From: JAJDXW01 sp965202895
GTDB lineage: Bacteria; Pseudomonadota; Gammaproteobacteria; HK1
Length of the DNA stretch: 64,000 nt
Assembly: GCA_965202895.1 (NCBI GenBank)
Contig: OZ241901.1
Span: 186,001 to 250,000 of the forward strand
Direction of reading: 5' to 3'
Shown here: positions 24,707 to 33,513 of the stretch, piece by piece
How positions within the stretch are numbered: position 1 is the first letter of the stretch
How the letters are laid out: each line of letters begins with the position of its first letter
Made by a program: the position numbers and the translations under genes
Notes under the pieces: model-generated
The model's database searches: none
Seen by the model: the letters and a program-made list of their open reading frames with translations, nothing else
Told to the model about the DNA's origin: nothing

Positions 24707-25520
24707 CTCCCTTGCCGAGGATGTTTCGAAGACCGCGGGACACGAGGATGACCGCCTGCTGGATGTGAGGCGTTCGAGCCAAAACGACGTTTTCCTCCCG
24801 GGAAAGACCGTTGCGGAGGTCGTCCGGAGAGTACTTGCGAAAGCATGGGCGGCCCTCCCACTCCTCTCGCGAGCCAGCCCAACGCTCGGCGAGGCCCAGC
24901 GTCTCCGCTATGTCGCGCGCGCACCCGCCGAACCCGCCGAGCAGGAAGACCGGCTGACCTCCTTCGAGAGAGAGGGAGGTCTCCTCGGCGATGCCGGGCA
25001 TTGCCCCCTTGTAGCCCTCGACCCTGCCGCCGAGAACGATCCGCGCCTGGATGTCGCCGCGCATGATGGTTCGCATTGCCGTCAGGCCCTTCGTCCACTC
25101 GTCCTCATGCGGATCGCGCGCACGCAGTTTCAATCGTTGTTCCAGCGCAAGGCGTGCGCCGTCCAGCGTGAGAAAAACCAGACGAGCGGCGGATTCGTGT
25201 TCGGCCGAGAACGCCGCAAGCTCGTCCGACGTCATCCGGATATGCACCGGCCAAGCCAGATAGTCGGTGACGGCGATGGTTCCGCGGTGCCGAGGATGGT
25301 TCCCATAGCGCCCCACCAGCTCGGCCAGAAGCTCGGTAAATCCGTGTTGCCGCAGATCCCCGCCGTAAGCCAGACTCCTTCCCGAGGCCAGCAGATGCAG
25401 TGCAATTTCGGCCATAGCGTCGTGCAGATGCCCATCGCTCAGCCCCAGAGCCCGCAAATCGGGGCTCTCCGAGACCGAGACCCCGACAGCGGAGGTTGTC
25501 TCGGTGTGGGATGAGGTCAT
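24693..25520 (-). CDS. SLOG-domain nucleotide-sensing protein
   Basis: The product has 275 residues from the ATG at 25520, which overlaps the upstream TIR gene stop (ATGA). LGLSDGHLHDAMAEIALHLL followed by SLAYGGDLRQHGFTELL is the Rossmann-like SLOG signature; a second glycine-rich turn GGFGG is near 195-199. SLOG domains bind nucleotide ligands, and in Thoeris ThsA the SLOG domain senses the TIR product. Here it is a stand-alone protein without an attached SIR2, TIR or Macro effector, so it may pass the signal to the separate TIR proteins or act as a regulator. That role is inference. Confidence 0.75.
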   Translation of the reverse strand: MTSSHTETTSAVGVSVSESPDLRALGLSDGHLHDAMAEIALHLLASGRSLAYGGDLRQHGFTELLAELVGRYGNHPRHRGTIAVTDYLAWPVHIRMTSDELAAFSAEHESAARLVFLTLDGARLALEQRLKLRARDPHEDEWTKGLTAMRTIMRGDIQARIVLGGRVEGYKGAMPGIAEETSLSLEGGQPVFLLGGFGGCARDIAETLGLAERWAGSREEWEGRPCFRKYSPDDLRNGLSREENVVLARTPHIQQAVILVSRGLRNILGKGDDDA

Positions 25521-26695
25521 CGGCGTTCCTCCAGCCAGTCCGTCAAGGTCTGCATTCGTACCCCCGGCGAGACCGCCCTGAACAGCCGTTCCTCGTCGGC
25601 GCTCATCATCGGCTCGGGATATACGATCGCCGGGGCCGAATCCCCTCCGCCGGAGGGCGCTGCCGCCAATGCGATCAACTCGGGCGGCCGCGCCGTGAAC
25701 AGGACCCCCGGGGAATCCGGGAGATATGGTCCGACGCGGCAACGCCACAACCAGGTCCGAAAGATCTCATCCAGGAGGCAGCTCGCAATCGTTGCGATTC
25801 TGTCCGTCCGGCCAGGCTCCATACGGACGATGGGCACGTTGCCCAGGTAGGCCATTCCACGCGGATCGACATCCTGCAAACAGTCGACGACTATCATCGG
25901 CGCCAAGCGGCGTTTCGCCTCGATGACTTCGCGCCGACACCATTCGCGCGAAGAGTACGAATCGGTATGCACCGCCACGACTGCACCGCTCGCGCCGATT
26001 TGGTGCAGCAGGACTTCATCGAACGGCAGTCCCGGCGGGACGTCATGGAAATCGAAGAAGCTCTCCAGTGGACTGTGCGCGTAGATCCAGTCGCGAATAC
26101 TGCGGGCTGCCGATTCGCCGCTGTCATCATGCTTCGAGTGGCTGAGGAAGACCTGAATCCTGTCCGGATAGCGGCCAAGCGACGCTTCTCCGTCGGCGGC
26201 GCTTCCGAGGTGGTCGAGGCGATGTCGGAGCATTCGGCAGAACTCGTGAGTCAGGTCCGACATCAGCCGTTGAGTCCGTTCCGTGCCGGATCCGTCCCAT
26301 TCATCCCATCGCAGCGCCTGCTGCGCGACCTCCGACTCAAGCCCCCGAGGGTCCATCGACACGGGGAAAAAACCGGCAGGAATACCTTTCTCGTGCGCGG
26401 CTTGGGCGATGTCGCTCACGTAGCTGGCCCACTCGCGGTCGTCGATCAGCATCGACTCCGAGAGCGCGACGACAGCGGTAAACTCCGCGTCTCCCCAGTC
26501 TACCGGCAAGGGCGTGCGGGCGCCCGGTACGGGTTCGCTGCGCTCGAGAACGCTGATTCCGCGCCCCGCCACGACAGACCGATAGAGATCACGGCCAAAG
26601 TGCCTGCGAAGCCGTTCCGCGATCACCTGGCCTTCCCGATACGAGGGATGCCACATCACGTACAGAGCGAAGAGCGGGCGGGCCGTTGTCTCCAT
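25517..26695 (-). CDS. TIR domain protein with conserved N-terminal extension
   Basis: The product has 392 residues from the ATG at 26695 (a longer form from 26764 is possible). Residues 178-300 are a TIR domain: RIQVFLSHSKHDDSG, FFDFHDVPPG, and SSREWCRREV with E256 as the expected NADase catalytic glutamate. Residues 8-160 form a second alpha/beta domain (FALYVMWHPSYREGQVIAERL; TAVVALSESMLIDDREW) resembling a degenerate TIR. The C-terminus (300-392) is Pro/Ala-rich. As first gene of the operon it is the likely effector or signal producer of a TIR/SLOG/TIR-like defence module. Confidence 0.78.
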   Translation of the reverse strand: METTARPLFALYVMWHPSYREGQVIAERLRRHFGRDLYRSVVAGRGISVLERSEPVPGARTPLPVDWGDAEFTAVVALSESMLIDDREWASYVSDIAQAAHEKGIPAGFFPVSMDPRGLESEVAQQALRWDEWDGSGTERTQRLMSDLTHEFCRMLRHRLDHLGSAADGEASLGRYPDRIQVFLSHSKHDDSGESAARSIRDWIYAHSPLESFFDFHDVPPGLPFDEVLLHQIGASGAVVAVHTDSYSSREWCRREVIEAKRRLAPMIVVDCLQDVDPRGMAYLGNVPIVRMEPGRTDRIATIASCLLDEIFRTWLWRCRVGPYLPDSPGVLFTARPPELIALAAAPSGGGDSAPAIVYPEPMMSADEERLFRAVSPGVRMQTLTDWLEERR

Positions 26696-27195
26696 AGCGC
26701 TACCGATACCGTACTCGGCCACTGTGCCGTCGCTCGAAGCGCGAACTTCCCCCAAGGCATCCATCGTCGGTCGTCGACCGGGCCGCCCGGCTGCTCCGAA
26801 CCGATTGCCCGGCAACGCGAAGACCAGCCACGTGATGCTGGTTCATGAAGGTGCAGAGGGGAAGGATAACGGGCGCGCGGGCGGTCATGGTGTGGGGACC
26901 ACGGCCCACAGGGGCCGAATCCGGTGGCGGATCTCGCGTACGGCTTCAGTGACGGGGGCGGCACTCATGGCGAGGAAACCCTCCTCGGACAGCCTCGGAC
27001 AGCCCATTTTCGACGGCTTGGCCGGTGCCCGCAAGGCGGCGCGCAACCGGCGCGCGACCGGTTTTCGCGAGGGCGCGGGTGGCTTCCATCAAGTCGCGCA
27101 GGTTCACGGCGCGGGGCCTTCGCCGGCGCCCTCGTGCTGTCGAAGCGCCTTGCAGCGCCCCTTGCCGCGGGGACTCGACGGCGGATCGGCTCCGC
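26696..27195. other. 500 bp upstream of the TIR operon
   Basis: The region lies between the stop of the downstream-facing DAO gene and the first TIR gene and should contain the operon promoter; no clear -10/-35 pair was picked out. Short ORFs on both strands are not credible. Confidence 0.4.
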
Positions 27196-28506
27196 TCAGA
27201 GCTTGTCGCGCAGGGTGTAGTAGAGCATCCCGAGGACGAGCAGCGGATGGCGAAGCCGTCGGCCTCCGGGGAACGGCCGGTGCCGCAGCCCCGCCAGCAC
27301 GTCGAAGCGCTCGGCGGTCCCGGCGACCGCCTCCGCGATGAGCTTCCCCGCGATCAGGGTGAGCGCCACCCCGTGACCCGAGAACCCGTGGGCGAAGAAG
27401 CCGTTCGGGGCGATCCGCCCCACGTGCGGCAGCCGGCTCCTGGTGATCGCGAGCCGGCCGCTCCACGCGTGGTCGATCCCGACGTCCGCGAGCTGGGGAA
27501 AGACGCGGAGCATGTAGCGGCGAACGAACGCCTTCGGGTCGTCGAGGGGCCGGTCGGACCAGCTCTCGCCGCCGCCGAAGAGGAGCCGATGGTCGGGCGT
27601 GCAGCGGTAGTAGTCCACCACGAACCTGGTCGAGTGGACGCACGCGCCGCTTCTGACGAGGGAGCGGGCGCGCCGTTCCCCCAAGGGCTCGGTGGCGAGC
27701 TGGTGGCTGACGATCGGCATGATCCGGGACTCGATCCCGGGCTCGAGGCGGCCGAGATAGGCGTTGCCCGCGAGGACCACGTGCTCCGCCTCGACGACCC
27801 CGCGCGCGGTGGCTGCCTCGGCCGGACGCCCCCATCGGATCCGCTCGACGCGCGAGCCCTCGAAGATCCGGGCGCCGGCCCCTTCCGCCGCGGCGGCCAT
27901 CCCGAGCACGAAGCGCAGGGGATGCAGGTGTCCGCCGCCCGCGTCCATCCGCCCCCCGACGTAGCAGTCGCTCGCGACCTCCTCCCGCATCTCCGCCCGC
28001 GACAGCATCCGGTATCCGCGGTAGCCGAAGCGCCGGCGGCAGAACTCCGTCTCGGCCTCGATCCACCCCAGGTGGCGCGCGCGTGCGGACGCGAGCAGGT
28101 TGCCCGGCCGCCAGTCGCATTCGATGCGGTGACGGGCGATGCGGTCCGCGATGATCGCCTTCGCCTCCTCGCAGAGCGACCACGACGCCTCGGCGCGCGA
28201 CGGGCCGATGGCTCGTTCGAGCTCGTCCATCGACTCGCGCATCCCGCTCCCCACCTGCCCTCCGTTGCGTCCGCTCGCCCCCCATCCCACCCGCTCCGCT
28301 TCGAGCACGACGACCGAGTACCCCCGCTCCGCGAGGTGCAGGGCGGCGGAGACCCCGGTGAAGCCGGCGCCGACGACGCACACGTCCGCCGCCTCGCGCC
28401 CGGCGAGCGCGGGACGGGGCTCGCGCCCCGGCGCGGTGGCCGCGTACCAGGAATCGGGCCGCCCGGCAGCGGCAGGACCGGGCGGACCGGAAGGTGGAAC
28501 GGCCAT
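27196..28506 (-). CDS. FAD-dependent oxidoreductase, DAO family (PuuB/glycine-oxidase-like)
   Basis: The 436-residue product has an N-terminal Pro/Gly-rich segment and then the FAD-binding DVCVVGAGFTGVSAALHL, VVLEAERVGWGASGRNGGQV, and a C-terminal FAD contact HGFSGHGVALTLIAGKLIAE. The ASGRNGGQ motif is typical of gamma-glutamylputrescine oxidase-type enzymes, which oxidise amines or amino acids with release of peroxide; the substrate is unknown. It lies 17 bp after the amine-oxidase-like gene and is co-oriented with the haem cluster, so it is probably the last gene of that transcription unit. Confidence 0.85.
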   Translation of the reverse strand: MAVPPSGPPGPAAAGRPDSWYAATAPGREPRPALAGREAADVCVVGAGFTGVSAALHLAERGYSVVVLEAERVGWGASGRNGGQVGSGMRESMDELERAIGPSRAEASWSLCEEAKAIIADRIARHRIECDWRPGNLLASARARHLGWIEAETEFCRRRFGYRGYRMLSRAEMREEVASDCYVGGRMDAGGGHLHPLRFVLGMAAAAEGAGARIFEGSRVERIRWGRPAEAATARGVVEAEHVVLAGNAYLGRLEPGIESRIMPIVSHQLATEPLGERRARSLVRSGACVHSTRFVVDYYRCTPDHRLLFGGGESWSDRPLDDPKAFVRRYMLRVFPQLADVGIDHAWSGRLAITRSRLPHVGRIAPNGFFAHGFSGHGVALTLIAGKLIAEAVAGTAERFDVLAGLRHRPFPGGRRLRHPLLVLGMLYYTLRDKL

Positions 28507-28523
28507 CGCTCCGGATCTCGGTC

Positions 28524-29996
28524 TCAGGCGGCGAGCACGTCGCGGGCGGCCCGCTCGCCCGACTCCATCGCGCCTTCCATGCCCCGGGCGGTGCGCGCCA
28601 GGTGCTCGCCGCAGAGGCGTACCGGGCCGTGCGGGCGGCCCATCGCGGCCGCGAACCGATGGACCTCCCCCGGGCGGAACCACGCCCACCCGCCCCGCGC
28701 GAAGGGGTCCCGGCCCCAGGCCCGGAGGCCGAGGAACTCGAGCCGGCCCCGTGCCGCGGGCCGGATCGCCTCGATCGCCTCGCGCACCACGCGCCCCGCC
28801 TCGGCCTCCGGCAGGGCGTCCAGCCGGCGCGCGGTCGGCCCCATCGCCCAGGCGGTGAAGCCCGTCACCTCCGCCGGGTCCTCGCTGCTCCGGAGCGCGG
28901 CCACCATGCCGGCCGGCCCGTCCGTGAACATGCTCGGCCGGTAGCCGTCCCGCTCCCAGAAGCGCGAGCGGGGGGCGAAGTAGACCTGCGTCACGGGCTG
29001 GGACCCGAGGCCGCGGACCGCCTCCGCCTGCCGGCCCGTGAACGGAGGGTCGATCGCGACACGCCGCAGCGCGCCGAAGGGCAGCGAGCAGACGACGTGC
29101 GGCGCGGAGTAGACGGCGCCGTCCGCGCAGCGGACCTCGGCCCCCCCGCCCCGGCCGCACGCGATCGCGGTCACGGTCCGGCCGAAGTGGACCTCGTTCC
29201 CGAGCGCCCCGGCCATCGCTTCCGGGATGCGCTGCACGCCCTCCCGGGCCGTGTAACCGAGCACCCCTTCCGGGGCGACCCGGCGCTGCGCCACCTGGAA
29301 CGCGGCCCGGAAGAACGCGAGCAGGGCCGAGACGCCGCGGGCGTCGTCACCGAAGGCGGGGTTCATCCCGTAGCCGAGCCGGATGGCCGCCTCGCCGAGC
29401 CCGAGGCCGGAGAGCCAGTCGTGCAACGGGACGTCGTGCTCCGCGAACCGGGGATCGAGCCACTCGCCGGGCGACGAGAGCGGGTTCTCCCGGACCGCGA
29501 GGACCCGGTGGCAGGTCCAGGGCATGAGCGCCCGATCCTCGCCGGGGAATGGGTTGCGCGGGTGGTCCGGCCACTCGGACTGCCGGATGATCTCTCCATC
29601 GAGCACCAGCTCCTGCTCGCGGAAGAACGCGAGCATCGGAGTCACGTCCACGAGATCGACCCCGAGGCGGCCGGCGGCGGCGATGACCCGGCGGTAGCCC
29701 GCGCCGATGTAGGCCCCTCCCGCCTCCTGGCGGTGTCCGGGGCGGCGCATCGAATGGACGCGCCCGCCCACCCGCTCCCGCGCTTCGATCACCTGCACGC
29801 GCGCCCCGTGGGCTTCGAGGTGGAGCGCGGCGGCAAGCCCGGAGAGCCCGGCGCCGATGACGACGACGTCGCTCCGGAGCCGGGGCGCGGCCCCGGGCCG
29901 GCCGGGTCGCCGGGGTTCGGGGCGCCGGGGCTCGGACCGTCCGGGGTCGAACCGTCGGGAACCGGCCGGCTCCCTTCGCCGCGGCAAGCTGTCCAT
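28524..29996 (-). CDS. Flavin amine oxidase family protein
   Basis: The product has 490 residues. After about 40 Arg/Pro-rich residues come the dinucleotide-binding DVVVIGAGLSGLAAALHLEA and IEARERVGGRVHSM, and at the C-terminus GPVRLCGEHLARTARGMEGA, the second FAD-binding element of the monoamine oxidase/HemY fold. The closest resemblance by eye is to monoamine oxidases. Its position 39 bp after hemH, in a pathway that otherwise lacks a recognisable coproporphyrinogen III oxidase, makes a CgoX/HemY-like role possible but unproven. Confidence 0.75.
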   Translation of the reverse strand: MDSLPRRREPAGSRRFDPGRSEPRRPEPRRPGRPGAAPRLRSDVVVIGAGLSGLAAALHLEAHGARVQVIEARERVGGRVHSMRRPGHRQEAGGAYIGAGYRRVIAAAGRLGVDLVDVTPMLAFFREQELVLDGEIIRQSEWPDHPRNPFPGEDRALMPWTCHRVLAVRENPLSSPGEWLDPRFAEHDVPLHDWLSGLGLGEAAIRLGYGMNPAFGDDARGVSALLAFFRAAFQVAQRRVAPEGVLGYTAREGVQRIPEAMAGALGNEVHFGRTVTAIACGRGGGAEVRCADGAVYSAPHVVCSLPFGALRRVAIDPPFTGRQAEAVRGLGSQPVTQVYFAPRSRFWERDGYRPSMFTDGPAGMVAALRSSEDPAEVTGFTAWAMGPTARRLDALPEAEAGRVVREAIEAIRPAARGRLEFLGLRAWGRDPFARGGWAWFRPGEVHRFAAAMGRPHGPVRLCGEHLARTARGMEGAMESGERAARDVLAA

Positions 29997-30035
29997 CCCT
30001 CCCGCCCGAAGCGCGGCGCGGCGCGGCGCGCCCGG

Positions 30036-31151
30036 CTACCCGGGCGGAAACGGGTGGCCGCAGAGGGCCGGCGCCGGGGGACCGGGGCGGCCGGAAAGGC
30101 AGCAGTCCGAGGGGCACCAGTCGTGGCTCGGCCCCTTCGCGCCGAGCGCGGCCCGCTCCGGGCTCCCGGCCGACCGCTCGCGGACGAGGTCGCGGATCAT
30201 GCCGACGAACGCGCGATGGGTCCCCACGGTGGCGGCGCGGACCATGTCGAGCCCGAGCTCGTCCGCCCGCTCCTTCGCCTCGACGTCGAGATCCAGGACG
30301 ACCTCCAGGTGGTCGCAGACGAAGCCGATGGGCACGACCACGACGTCCCTCGCACCGCGTTCCTTCTCCTCCGCGAGGGCGTCCCGGACGTCCGGGCCGA
30401 GCCATTCGCCGGGGCCGTAACGCGCATTCCGGCTCTGGTAGACGAGACGGCGGGGGGAGGAGGGGTGGTCCAGGCGGTCCGGGCGGTCCAGGCGGTCCAG
30501 GCCGGCGGCCACCAGGTCGCAGGCTTCGCGTAGCTGCTCCACGTAAGGCGCATGGCGGGCGGCGGACTCCGGGAGGCTGTGGGCGGTGAAGAGGACCGCC
30601 GCATCGCCCCGCCGCTCCTCCGGGATCCGGGCCCGCGCCTCCGCGACCCGTTCGGTGCAGGCGGCGATGAAGCCCGGGTGGTTGTAGCCGTGGCGGAGCC
30701 TGTCGATGACCGGCGGACGGCGGAGCCCCCGGACCGCCCGGTAGAGGTCCTCCCGGTACTTGCGGCAGCCGTTGTAGGAGCCGAAGGTGCTCGTCACGAA
30801 CGCGAGGGCGCGCTCCACGCCGTCCGCCTCCATCCGCCGCAGGGTGTCCGGAAGCAGGGGGCGCCAGTTGCGGTTGCCCCAGTAGACGGGGAGCGCCGGC
30901 CCGTGGCGTGCGAGGTCCTCGCGAACCGCCGCGGCGAGCGCCCGGGTATGGGCGTTGATGGGGCTCACCCCGCCGAACCGCTCGTAGCGGGCGGCGATGC
31001 GCCGCCGCGCCGCGTCCGGGAGGCGCCGGCCCTCCAGCACGTTGTCGAGGAAGGGCATGACGTCCGCCATCCCCTCGGGGCCGCCGAAGGAGACGATGAG
31101 GAGGGCGTCGTACCGGTGGGCGCCTTCGTCGAAGCGCGGCTCGGCGTTCAC
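30036..31151 (-). CDS. hemH: Ferrochelatase (probably coproporphyrin III ferrochelatase)
   Basis: The product has 371 residues from the GTG at 31151, which overlaps the hemQ stop (GTGA). YDALLIVSFGGPEG opens the chelatase fold; FTAHSLPESA holds the metal-binding histidine, and VCDHLEVVLDLDVEA carries the conserved Glu. A 9-bp-type repeat encodes an unusual DRLDRPDRLDHP insertion around 30480-30510, and the tail ends in a Cys/Pro-rich stretch (WCPSDCCLSGRPGPP). With HemQ next door, the enzyme probably inserts iron into coproporphyrin III rather than protoporphyrin IX. Confidence 0.92.
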   Translation of the reverse strand: MNAEPRFDEGAHRYDALLIVSFGGPEGMADVMPFLDNVLEGRRLPDAARRRIAARYERFGGVSPINAHTRALAAAVREDLARHGPALPVYWGNRNWRPLLPDTLRRMEADGVERALAFVTSTFGSYNGCRKYREDLYRAVRGLRRPPVIDRLRHGYNHPGFIAACTERVAEARARIPEERRGDAAVLFTAHSLPESAARHAPYVEQLREACDLVAAGLDRLDRPDRLDHPSSPRRLVYQSRNARYGPGEWLGPDVRDALAEEKERGARDVVVVPIGFVCDHLEVVLDLDVEAKERADELGLDMVRAATVGTHRAFVGMIRDLVRERSAGSPERAALGAKGPSHDWCPSDCCLSGRPGPPAPALCGHPFPPG

Positions 31152-31900
31152 GGGCCGGCGGCCCGCCCCCTCCCCCGCCACGCCGCCCGGCCGACGAAGA
31201 ACGGCCCGAGGCTCTCCAGGTACCGGGAGGTCTGCTCCGTGCCCCGCATCGCCTGGACGATGGAGGAGAGGGGGAAGAGGTCCGCGCCGAGCAGACCGAT
31301 GATGAAGTCGTTGTCGTTCCGGTCGAGCCCGTGGCAGGCGAGCCGCACGTCGAGGGCGAGCCCGGCGGAGCCGTACCGGTGGCCGAGCGTTCCGTGCTCG
31401 GCGAGGATGCGGCGCTGGTCGGCGGCGGGGAGGGCCGCGAAGCTCTTGGCGCGCCGCAGGGGATACCACACCGCCCAGCGGAGCGCCGGATCGGTGATGC
31501 GGGAGAGCGGCCGCTCGAACAGCACGTGCTCCAGGTCCGGTTCGTAGCCGATCGAGTAGGTCCGCCCCAGCATGTCGAGCTCCGCCTTGCGTTCCATCCC
31601 GTCGAAGGGGGGTGCGCCGACCAGGTCCCGGAAGGCGGTGACGAAGTAGTCCGGATCCTCGCTCGCGGCGACGAGCCCGACGCCGTGCGGATCGTGGACG
31701 TCGAGGTAGAGCGCCCCCGTGACCCGACCGCGCTCGAGCGCGCCCGCCACGGCGTCCGCGTCGCGGCAGCCCCCCCAGGCGCTGAACTTCACGAACAGCC
31801 GGCGGTCGAGGGAGATCCGCTCCCCGTCGCGGGCGCCCTTCTCGGCGAGGTCGGGCGCGGCGGGGGCCGCGGGCGTCGTTCGTTCTTCGGTGTCGCTCAT
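31148..31900 (-). CDS. hemQ: HemQ-type coproheme decarboxylase (chlorite dismutase family)
   Basis: The product has 250 residues. A disordered N-terminal 25 residues is followed by the two ferredoxin-like halves of the chlorite-dismutase fold: RRLFVKFSAWGG, YSIGYEPDLEHVLFERPLSR, WYPLRRAKSFAAL, and AEHGTLGHRYGSAGLALDVR with a C-terminal LGPFFVGR. Placement between hemE and hemH, with overlap to hemH, argues for haem b synthesis from coproheme and against perchlorate metabolism. Confidence 0.85.
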   Translation of the reverse strand: MSDTEERTTPAAPAAPDLAEKGARDGERISLDRRLFVKFSAWGGCRDADAVAGALERGRVTGALYLDVHDPHGVGLVAASEDPDYFVTAFRDLVGAPPFDGMERKAELDMLGRTYSIGYEPDLEHVLFERPLSRITDPALRWAVWYPLRRAKSFAALPAADQRRILAEHGTLGHRYGSAGLALDVRLACHGLDRNDNDFIIGLLGADLFPLSSIVQAMRGTEQTSRYLESLGPFFVGRAAWRGRGRAAGP

Positions 31901-32014
31901 CTCTCCTTCGGCCAGGGTGTCGTTCGGGTCCGCACCCCCGGCGGCGGCCCCGGCGCCCCGGGTCCCGGTGTCCGGGGACCCGCCGTCCGGCCGTACTCGC
32001 CGGCGCGGGCGGCG

Positions 32015-33151
32015 TCAGCCGGGCTCGCCGTGCACCGCGTCGACGAGCGCCTCCACGCTCTCGAGCGGCGTTCCGGGCAGGATCCCGTGCCCGAGGTTGA
32101 CGACGTGGCCGACCCGGTCCACCCGGCCGAGAAGGTCCCCGGCCGCGGCTCGCACGGCGTCCGGACCGGCGGCGAGGACGGCGGGGTCGATGTTCCCCTG
32201 GACCGCCCTCCTCCGTCCGTGCCGACGCTGAAGGGCGGCGAGGTCCACCCGCCAGTCCACCGCGATCGCCTCCGCCGGCAGCTCCGCATAGCCGTCCACG
32301 AGGTGCGGCGCATTCTGCACGAAGAGGATCCGCTTCACCCCGGCGGCTCCGACCGTCTCCAGCATCGCCTCCAGATGGGGGCGGATGAGGCGTTCCCAAT
32401 CGGAGCGCGACAGCAGGCCCGCCCAGGAGTCGAACACCTGCACCGCGTCGGCGCCCGCCTCGACCTGGCGTACCAGGTAGCCCGCCATGAGACGCGACAG
32501 GCGGCCGAGCAGGTCGTCGAGGGCCGCCGGCTCGGAGGCCGCGAACGCGCGCAGGGTCGGGAAGTCCTTCACCCCCCGTCCCTCCACGAGGTAGGCGGCG
32601 AGGGTCCAGGGCGCGCCGCAGAAGCCGATCAGCGCCGTCCCGGCCGGCAGGGCGGACCGGACGAGTCCGAGGGCGGCGATCACCTCCGGCGCGACCTCGC
32701 CGGGCTCGGGCGCCCGGAGGCCCGCGACCGCCGCCGGGGACCGGATCGGATCCGCGACCACCGGCCCCGGATCGAAGTCGAAATCGACCCCGAGGGCCGG
32801 TACCGGGCTCATGACGTCGGCGAACACGATCGCCGCGTCGAAGGGGAAACGGCGGAGCGGCTGGAGGGTGACCTCCGCCGCGAGCTCCGGCTCCCCGGCG
32901 AGCTCCTTGAAGCCGTACCGCCTTCGGAGCTCCCGGTACTCGGGGAGATAGCGCCCGGCTTGGCGCATGATCCAGAGCGGCCGGCGCGGGACCGGCTCGC
33001 GCGCGATCGCACGCTCGAGGAGGGTCGGCGCCGACCGGCCGCCGGGTCCAGGTCCCGAGCGCCGGATGGGGCTGCTCCCCGAGGGGGATGCCTGCCCGCC
33101 GGCCGCGCGGGGGGCCACCGTCTCGGCCACCGCGGGGGTCGAGCCGTCCAA
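32015..33151 (-). CDS. hemE: Uroporphyrinogen decarboxylase
   Basis: The product has 378 residues. After a poorly conserved N-terminus of about 40 residues the family signature PLWIMRQAGRYLPEYREL appears, with the substrate-binding Arg and later VDFDFDPGPVV, GFCGAPWTLAAYLVEG and the C-terminal NLGHGILPGTPLE. It converts uroporphyrinogen III to coproporphyrinogen III. It lies 114 bp upstream of hemQ on the same strand; ATG 33151 may be upstream of the true start, since the first 40 residues are low-complexity. Confidence 0.95.
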   Translation of the reverse strand: MDGSTPAVAETVAPRAAGGQASPSGSSPIRRSGPGPGGRSAPTLLERAIAREPVPRRPLWIMRQAGRYLPEYRELRRRYGFKELAGEPELAAEVTLQPLRRFPFDAAIVFADVMSPVPALGVDFDFDPGPVVADPIRSPAAVAGLRAPEPGEVAPEVIAALGLVRSALPAGTALIGFCGAPWTLAAYLVEGRGVKDFPTLRAFAASEPAALDDLLGRLSRLMAGYLVRQVEAGADAVQVFDSWAGLLSRSDWERLIRPHLEAMLETVGAAGVKRILFVQNAPHLVDGYAELPAEAIAVDWRVDLAALQRRHGRRRAVQGNIDPAVLAAGPDAVRAAAGDLLGRVDRVGHVVNLGHGILPGTPLESVEALVDAVHGEPG

Positions 33152-33513
33152 GCTACCGGCTCCCGCGGGGAAGCGGGCGATGACGGGGCGTTTTCACGCG
33201 GACCGACTCGGAGCCGGGCATCGATGCCCGCCGCCGCTCTTCCGGGGAGCTGCGCGTCTTCGTGACACGGGGGGACCCGGGCGTTCCGCCCGCGAACGGG
33301 ACGGCGAGACCGCCACGGGTCGATGCGGGCGAGGCGCCGGCGTTCGGAGGACGCGCCGTTCCCAGGACGCCCACGTTCGATCAGGCGTGGCTCCCAGGAC
33401 CTCCCCCCGCTCCGATTCGACCGAACCGGGTTCACCCGCGTGGACCGATTCCGCCGCGCGGAACGATCCCGGGGCGATGGGCGCGGCGCGGCGCGGCGCG
33501 GGCGCCTCGCCGG
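33152..33513. other. Spacer between hemB and hemE
   Basis: There are 362 bp on the minus-strand side between the hemB stop and hemE. No gene is supported; a separate promoter for hemE-Q-H could lie here. Confidence 0.4.

Noticed and set aside
31148..31900. True chlorite dismutase for perchlorate respiration
   Set aside because: Overlaps hemH and follows hemE, and no perchlorate reductase genes are present; the HemQ role fits better.
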